This document shows, piece by piece, positions 30,662 to 34,676 of a DNA stretch of 34,676 nucleotides. The notes under the pieces were generated by a model that worked only from the letters and a program-made list of their open reading frames with translations, searched no databases and was not told the DNA's origin. Numbering within the stretch: the stretch's first letter is position 1; each line of letters opens with the position of its first letter. The position numbers and the translations under genes are program-made. Source of the DNA: Clostridia bacterium (GTDB taxonomy: Bacteria > Bacillota > Clostridia > Clostridiales > Clostridiaceae); NCBI GenBank assembly GCA_012523855.1, contig JAAYTB010000025.1:1-34676 (forward strand). The letters run 5' to 3'.

Positions 30662-31594
30662 TTATGGTAGCTTATTCACGAAGTCTGCAATTTCTCTAAG
30701 CGCTTGTCTAGCCTCTGGCAACCTATTACTAAAGGTAGGGAATACATGCCACATACCTTTCCAAACTTTTAAAGATACATCAACACCTTTTTCTCTTGCC
30801 TTCCTACCTAGTCTAAGAGAATCGTCTAAAAGTATTTCATCAGAACCAACATGTATAAGCATAGGAGGAAAGCCGTGAAAGTCACCATATAAAGGTGATA
30901 TTAAAGGATTTTTTAAGCTTTCTTTACCAGCGTAAGCCTTAGGGTCAATAGCAGGGAAACCATTACAAAATATTGGATCCATCTTTAAATTTGTTTTTAT
31001 GCTTTCTCCAGTAAAGGCTAGGTCTGTCCAAGGTGAAATGCAAACTACAGCGGAAGGTAAAGGTTCTAAGCTCTCCTTGAGGGCAAGAACCATTGCTAGG
31101 CATAGTCCACCACCAGCAGAATCTCCAATTAGAACTATATCCTCTCCTTTTAGCTTTTCATTTAAGAGTTTTCTATAGACAGCAAGGCAATTTTTCAAAG
31201 CGCAGGGAAAGGGATTTTCAGGTGCAAGTTTATAGCCAACTGATAAAACTCTTTCACCTATATACTTAGAAATTTCAAGAGCAAAACCTCGAGAGGTAGC
31301 AGTAGAACCTAGAATATAACCACCACCATGAATATATATTATGGTCTTATTTCCTTTTGTACTTATTGGCCTAATCCATTCACAGTTTATGCCATCTATA
31401 AGAGTTTCCTTTACTGTAAACCCAGTTGGAATTTTGTCTGTTTTGGCTGTAAATTCAAAGGATTTTCTTAAGTCCTCTAGTTTCTTTTTATGACTTAATT
31501 TAATTACTAGCCTTACAATGTTTTTTATAAAATAACTTTTCTTAGAAGGTTCTTCACTGTATTTAATCCAAGGTTCTTGATTTTCTTGAAACAT
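30662..31594 (-). CDS. Alpha/beta-hydrolase, hormone-sensitive-lipase-type esterase
   Basis: This 310-residue esterase has the oxyanion HGGG (89-92), the nucleophile elbow GDSAGG (Ser159), a C-terminal acid in HVGSDEILLDD and the final His in WHVFP. It would act on small carboxylic esters. ATG 31594 is chosen because AAGGAG (complement of 31601-31608) ends 8 bases before it; an upstream GTG at 31603 is less likely. The start overlaps (TAATG) the stop of a short minus-strand coding fragment, suggesting it was once the second gene of an operon. No signal peptide, so cytoplasmic. Confidence 0.9.
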   Translation of the reverse strand: MFQENQEPWIKYSEEPSKKSYFIKNIVRLVIKLSHKKKLEDLRKSFEFTAKTDKIPTGFTVKETLIDGINCEWIRPISTKGNKTIIYIHGGGYILGSTATSRGFALEISKYIGERVLSVGYKLAPENPFPCALKNCLAVYRKLLNEKLKGEDIVLIGDSAGGGLCLAMVLALKESLEPLPSAVVCISPWTDLAFTGESIKTNLKMDPIFCNGFPAIDPKAYAGKESLKNPLISPLYGDFHGFPPMLIHVGSDEILLDDSLRLGRKAREKGVDVSLKVWKGMWHVFPTFSNRLPEARQALREIADFVNKLP

Positions 31595-31725
31595 TAATAA
31601 CACTCCTTACTAAGTTCTGTGGCATTGCCCATATTTTCTATGGCCTTTAAAACTGCTTTCCATTTATCCCGTCCCTGGTCTATGTAAACATTGTGCCTAG
31701 ATAGCCTAGGTATGTCAACAATAAT
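31594..31725 (-). pseudogene. C-terminal fragment of an unknown gene, overlapping the esterase start
   Basis: About 43 codons in frame on minus, ending in a TAA that shares a base with the esterase ATG. The text VYIDQGRDKWKAVLKAIENM looks like real protein. There is no start. This would be the tail of an upstream partner gene, mostly deleted. The rest of 31726-31929 is noncoding, AT-rich, with a few TTACAA-like repeats before the next gene. Confidence 0.3.
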
Positions 31726-31929
31726 TTATAAAAGATGACATATAATTGCTGGAGAATATAGGATGTTAGTTATATGGTGAAATTATATGTGGAATAAGCT
31801 CAAAGATTGTAAAGTAAATGTTTTCTAAGCCTATCAATTAAGGCTTTACCTATATTGTAAAGGTATAACTACAATGTTACAATAAAATTATGTAATATTA
31901 TTACAATTACAAAGGAGTGAAAAAGTGGG

Positions 31930-33087
31930 ATGAAGCTTATACGTGTTTTTGGTCTTAGTTTTATAATTGCTATAAGTGCATTAGCCTATACTGAAACTAA
32001 GGCAGAGGTAGTTAAGGTTAACACAAGTAATAAATACTCGTTAACTGAAGAGGAAACTAATTTGTTAAGAAAAACAGATCTTAATTTAGATATGATTATA
32101 GATATGGAAGATCTAGCTATAGCCTCAGAGGCCTATAATACAAGAGACAAACTAGCTAATGTAAATGATGAGCCTATAGTAGACATATATGACTTGACAT
32201 TGATATCTAAAAATATGGACAAGGCTTATGAAGAAAGTGGTTATATACAATCTGCTGGCAGTGTAAATTTCAGAAAGGGTCCAGGAGAAAAGGAAGCTGT
32301 ACTCTATACCTTAGATAAGGGAACATCCCTTACTATAATAGGGAAAAGTGATCATTGGTACAAGGTTCGCCATAAGGATAATGAGGGCTATGTAGCTGCA
32401 CAATTTGTGGTAGCAGATATAGCTAAAAAGGGCTTTGATACCTATGGTGCCTTATCCCTAAGCCAATACCAACAATTTAAGGAAGATGGCTACAGTTTTG
32501 TTGCTAGATATTATAGCACTACCGATTCTGCAAAGAATCTAACAAAAGACGAAGCCCAGGCAGCAAGTGAGGCAGGCTTGGAGTTGCTGGCTGTTTATCA
32601 GGACTATAACAATAAGGCTGACTTATTTAATTATGAATATGGAGTTACTCAAGCTACAGAAGCTATTAAACAAGCAATAGAAGTTGGACAACCCCCCTCT
32701 GTGGAAGGTAAGGGGTCTGCTATATATTTTGCAGTAGATGAGAAGAATGTAGGAGATATTCCTTTGGCAAATATTGAAGAATATTTTAAAGGAATTAAAG
32801 ATACAATGGACAAGTTTACTGGCAATGACCCTGATAAAAGAAGATGGGATATTGGTGTTTATGGGAATTATAGAGTAGTAAAGTATTTGCAGGAAAAGAT
32901 GGGATCAGATCTTTATCTATGGCAAACTTCCATGGGTAAAGGTCAAGAAAATTATTTCTCTAAATACTTTAACTATGATATTTATCAAAATCTTCATGAA
33001 GTTTACCGCAATGGTGTATTTATAGATGAGAATTACACTAATGTAAAAGGGGATTTTGGAGCCTTTACCTTATCGCTACAGCAGTAA
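31930..33087 (+). CDS. Secreted DUF1906 protein with EF-hand/dockerin-like and SH3b modules
   Basis: This 385-residue exported protein has a signal peptide at residues 1-25 (KLIRVFGLSFIIAISALA). Two dockerin-like calcium loops follow (DLNLDMIIDMEDL at 50-62, and NVNDEPIVDIYDL at 77-89, both degenerate), then a bacterial SH3 domain (105-162, with GSVNFRKGPG and HWYKVRHKDNEGYV). A DUF1906 glycoside-hydrolase-like domain completes it (168-385, GFDTYGALSLSQYQ, YFAVDEK, WDIGVYGNY). The SH3 and DUF1906 parts suggest binding or remodelling of cell wall. ATG 31930 lies 11 bases after AAAGGAG. The LD-carboxypeptidase gene follows 61 bases on. Confidence 0.88.
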   Translation: MKLIRVFGLSFIIAISALAYTETKAEVVKVNTSNKYSLTEEETNLLRKTDLNLDMIIDMEDLAIASEAYNTRDKLANVNDEPIVDIYDLTLISKNMDKAYEESGYIQSAGSVNFRKGPGEKEAVLYTLDKGTSLTIIGKSDHWYKVRHKDNEGYVAAQFVVADIAKKGFDTYGALSLSQYQQFKEDGYSFVARYYSTTDSAKNLTKDEAQAASEAGLELLAVYQDYNNKADLFNYEYGVTQATEAIKQAIEVGQPPSVEGKGSAIYFAVDEKNVGDIPLANIEEYFKGIKDTMDKFTGNDPDKRRWDIGVYGNYRVVKYLQEKMGSDLYLWQTSMGKGQENYFSKYFNYDIYQNLHEVYRNGVFIDENYTNVKGDFGAFTLSLQQ

Positions 33088-33148
33088 TTAGAAACTTATT
33101 TTTTTCATATAATAATAGGCAATCTAAAATTAAGTGGGAGGCTTAAAA

Positions 33149-34063
33149 ATGATTTTCCCAGAGAAAGTAAAAAAAGGTGACACTATAGGAATAATTGCAC
33201 CTTCTTCACCAGTAACTAAGGAAGAAGCGGATCTATGTAAGGTCCTGGTTGAGAATATGGGTTATAAGGTAAAGATGGCCAGCTGTGTATATCGTTCAAT
33301 TCATGGATATTCTGCTGGTAGCGGTGAAGAAAGGGCAAAAGACTTAAATGAAATGTTTGCTGACAAAGAGGTAAAGGCAATTTGGTGTATAAGAGGTGGA
33401 GATACAAGCTCCCATCTTATGGATAAAATAGATTTTGAAAACATCAGCAAAAACCCTAAAATGTTTGTGGGTTACAGTGATGTAACCAATCTTCATGTGA
33501 ATATTAATCAAAGATGTAATTTAGTAACCTTTCATGGTCCTATGGTAAAATCTAATATGCTAAAAGACTATGATGATTTTACCAGGGAGAGTTTTGAAAA
33601 GGCATTAAATATGGAGAAGGAATTAATTTTAGATAACCCTAAGGGAAAAGATTTTAAGGTAATGGTAGAAGGCCAGTCTGAAGGAGTAATTATAGGGGGG
33701 AATTTGACTCTTCTTACCTCTATGATAGGAACTCCTTATGAGGTTGATACAAAAGGAAAAATTCTACTTATAGAAGATGTGGATGAAGCTGTAAGAAGAA
33801 TAGATAGAATGATCTATCAATTAAAATACTCAGGCAAACTGGATATGGCAGAGGGAATAATATTTGGTGATTTTACAAATTGTATAAATAGTAAAGATGA
33901 AAATTACCATGTTATAGCTATGTTAAAGAATCTGTTGGCGGACTACAAGAAGCCGGTAATGTATAATATAAAAACCGGCCACTGTCATCCTATGTCCACA
34001 ATCCCTTTAGCTACTAAATGCATTATGGATACAAGATCTAAAACTATAAAATTTACTCTTTAA
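33149..34063 (+). CDS. LD-carboxypeptidase / MccF-like peptidase, family S66
   Basis: This 304-residue serine peptidase removes the terminal D-residue from murein tetrapeptides or, in the MccF branch, self-immunity substrates of microcin type. The catalytic triad is visible: Ser110 in VGYSDVT, Glu209 in LLIEDVDEA and His278 in KTGHCHP. The conserved RGGD lies at 82-85. ATG 33149 is chosen because GGGAGG ends about 7 bases before it; GTG 33134 is open but less likely. No signal peptide, so cytoplasmic recycling is most likely. It may share a transcript with the DUF1906 gene. Confidence 0.9.
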   Translation: MIFPEKVKKGDTIGIIAPSSPVTKEEADLCKVLVENMGYKVKMASCVYRSIHGYSAGSGEERAKDLNEMFADKEVKAIWCIRGGDTSSHLMDKIDFENISKNPKMFVGYSDVTNLHVNINQRCNLVTFHGPMVKSNMLKDYDDFTRESFEKALNMEKELILDNPKGKDFKVMVEGQSEGVIIGGNLTLLTSMIGTPYEVDTKGKILLIEDVDEAVRRIDRMIYQLKYSGKLDMAEGIIFGDFTNCINSKDENYHVIAMLKNLLADYKKPVMYNIKTGHCHPMSTIPLATKCIMDTRSKTIKFTL

Positions 34064-34070
34064 ACTTATG

Positions 34071-34092
34071 AAAAGTGCCCTTAGGCACTTTT
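34071..34092. terminator. Bidirectional terminator
   Basis: AAAAGTGCC (34071-34079) pairs perfectly with GGCACTTTT (34084-34092) over a 4-base loop, between convergent genes. Confidence 0.92.
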
Positions 34093-34676
34093 CTACTTAA
34101 GTCCAGGAAAACCTAGAGAATCTCCCAAATTCATTGTATAATTTTCATTAAAATTATTATCCCAATAAGTTTTGCCATTTACAGTATAGGAAATAGCGAA
34201 CTTAACCTGTTCTGCATCTGAAGGAATATTATCTTCGAAAGACCATATTTCTACTCCATTTCTTTCAGTAAAATTATACTTAGCGGAAGTTTCCTTAAAA
34301 GTTGTCCAATTATCATAGCTATATCTAACTTTTATGTCCTTTTCATAAGCTAGGTCCTTAACTACAATTTGTCCGCTGAGGCTGTCCCTACCCTTTATTA
34401 GATAAGCATTTGATAAAGTTACATTGCTAGTGCCAAGAATATTTCTAGAATAGTTGCCCCAATATCCTCCAGTTATGCAATAATCATTGCCGCCATTGTT
34501 ATCCCAATAAACCTCACCTGAAGCTTTTGTATACTTAACAGCGAACTTAAAGTCCTTTCCAATCTTATTGTAGTGATTTAAAGGATCTTCACCACCATCG
34601 ATTATAAAGTACCATAAACCATATGTATCGTCTTTTTTACCAAGATATGTAGCCTTAACATCCTTCCATTGATGAA
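34093..34676 (-). CDS. Extracellular protein with two CBM21/53-type starch-binding modules, 3' end
   Basis: The minus frame is open from the window edge to a TAG at 34093-34095 (194 codons). It holds the end of one module (WKDVKATYLG, FKFAVKYTKASGEVYWDNN) and a complete second one (LAYEKDIKVRYSYDNWTTFK, then VKFAISYTVNGKTYWDNNF). The patterns VRYSYDNW and YWDNN are typical of CBM21/CBM53 glycogen- or starch-binding modules. The catalytic or other N-terminal part is outside the window, so whether it is an amylase is open. Confidence 0.7.
   Translation of the reverse strand, partial: HQWKDVKATYLGKKDDTYGLWYFIIDGGEDPLNHYNKIGKDFKFAVKYTKASGEVYWDNNGGNDYCITGGYWGNYSRNILGTSNVTLSNAYLIKGRDSLSGQIVVKDLAYEKDIKVRYSYDNWTTFKETSAKYNFTERNGVEIWSFEDNIPSDAEQVKFAISYTVNGKTYWDNNFNENYTMNLGDSLGFPGLK

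Noticed and set aside
31860..31910. Repeated TTACAA/TTACAAT as a CRISPR or iteron array
   Set aside because: Copies are few, short and irregular; simple AT-rich promoter DNA explains them.

Overview
The window looks like chromosomal DNA of a low-GC, Gram-positive anaerobe of the Clostridia. Codon use is strongly AT-rich. Shine-Dalgarno sequences are strong (AGGAGG/GGGGG type), with frequent TTG and GTG starts. The gene content fits: a ferredoxin, a DUF1858 redox protein, an FNR-like regulator, several predicted exporters and an LD-carboxypeptidase. No rRNA, tRNA or CRISPR array was seen.

Layout. (1) 1-884: 3' end of an RlmA-type rRNA methyltransferase and an MFS exporter that has lost its first half. 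(2) 1118-2568: a sigma factor / anti-sigma-like / PLDc_N-like membrane protein operon. (3) 2640-5810: a graveyard of polymorphic-toxin tails and immunity genes, interrupted by a truncated IS110-type element. (4) 5876-10425: uppP, then a three-gene NatAB-like ABC exporter on the minus strand. (5) 10672-12721: a short transcription unit with a 48-codon ORF, then a chimera of three broken genes (MFS, ABC-F ATPase, prolyl-tRNA synthetase). (6) 12786-18309: an HDOD protein and then a redox/metal module made of an HMA metallochaperone, a P1B ATPase with a CPG motif, an FNR-like regulator, a DUF1858 protein and a ferredoxin. (7) 18463-20236: an M50 membrane protease and a decayed minus-strand gene. 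(8) 20368-24031: a four-gene NAD salvage operon. (9) 24079-25723: another cluster of gene fragments. (10) 25796-34676: a diguanylate cyclase, an amidase, divergent nagB and nagA, an esterase, a secreted SH3/DUF1906 protein, an LD-carboxypeptidase, and the 3' end of a protein with starch-binding-like (CBM21/53-type) modules.

Two units are the most informative. In the redox/metal module three promoters (for the HMA protein, the ATPase and the DUF1858 gene) each carry a TTGAT-N4-ATCA(A/C) box. In each, the box centre lies 29.5 bp before a -10 hexamer, which puts it near -41.5. The FNR-like protein encoded in the middle has the E..SR recognition-helix residues that read such boxes and candidate cluster cysteines, so a self-contained regulon can be read from sequence. 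In the NAD operon a short, divergent PRPP-synthetase-like protein is next to a nicotinamidase, a NAMPT-family transferase and NadE. The NAMPT-family protein has Ala at the position aligned with human NAMPT Asp219, which suggests use of nicotinate, or of another substrate pair.

The window also contains many internally deleted or fused genes (267, 4442, 11088, 24079, 24982). They suggest repeated deletion between short matching sequences in accessory DNA, while the housekeeping genes are intact. Sequencing or assembly error cannot be excluded for the single-base frameshifts.
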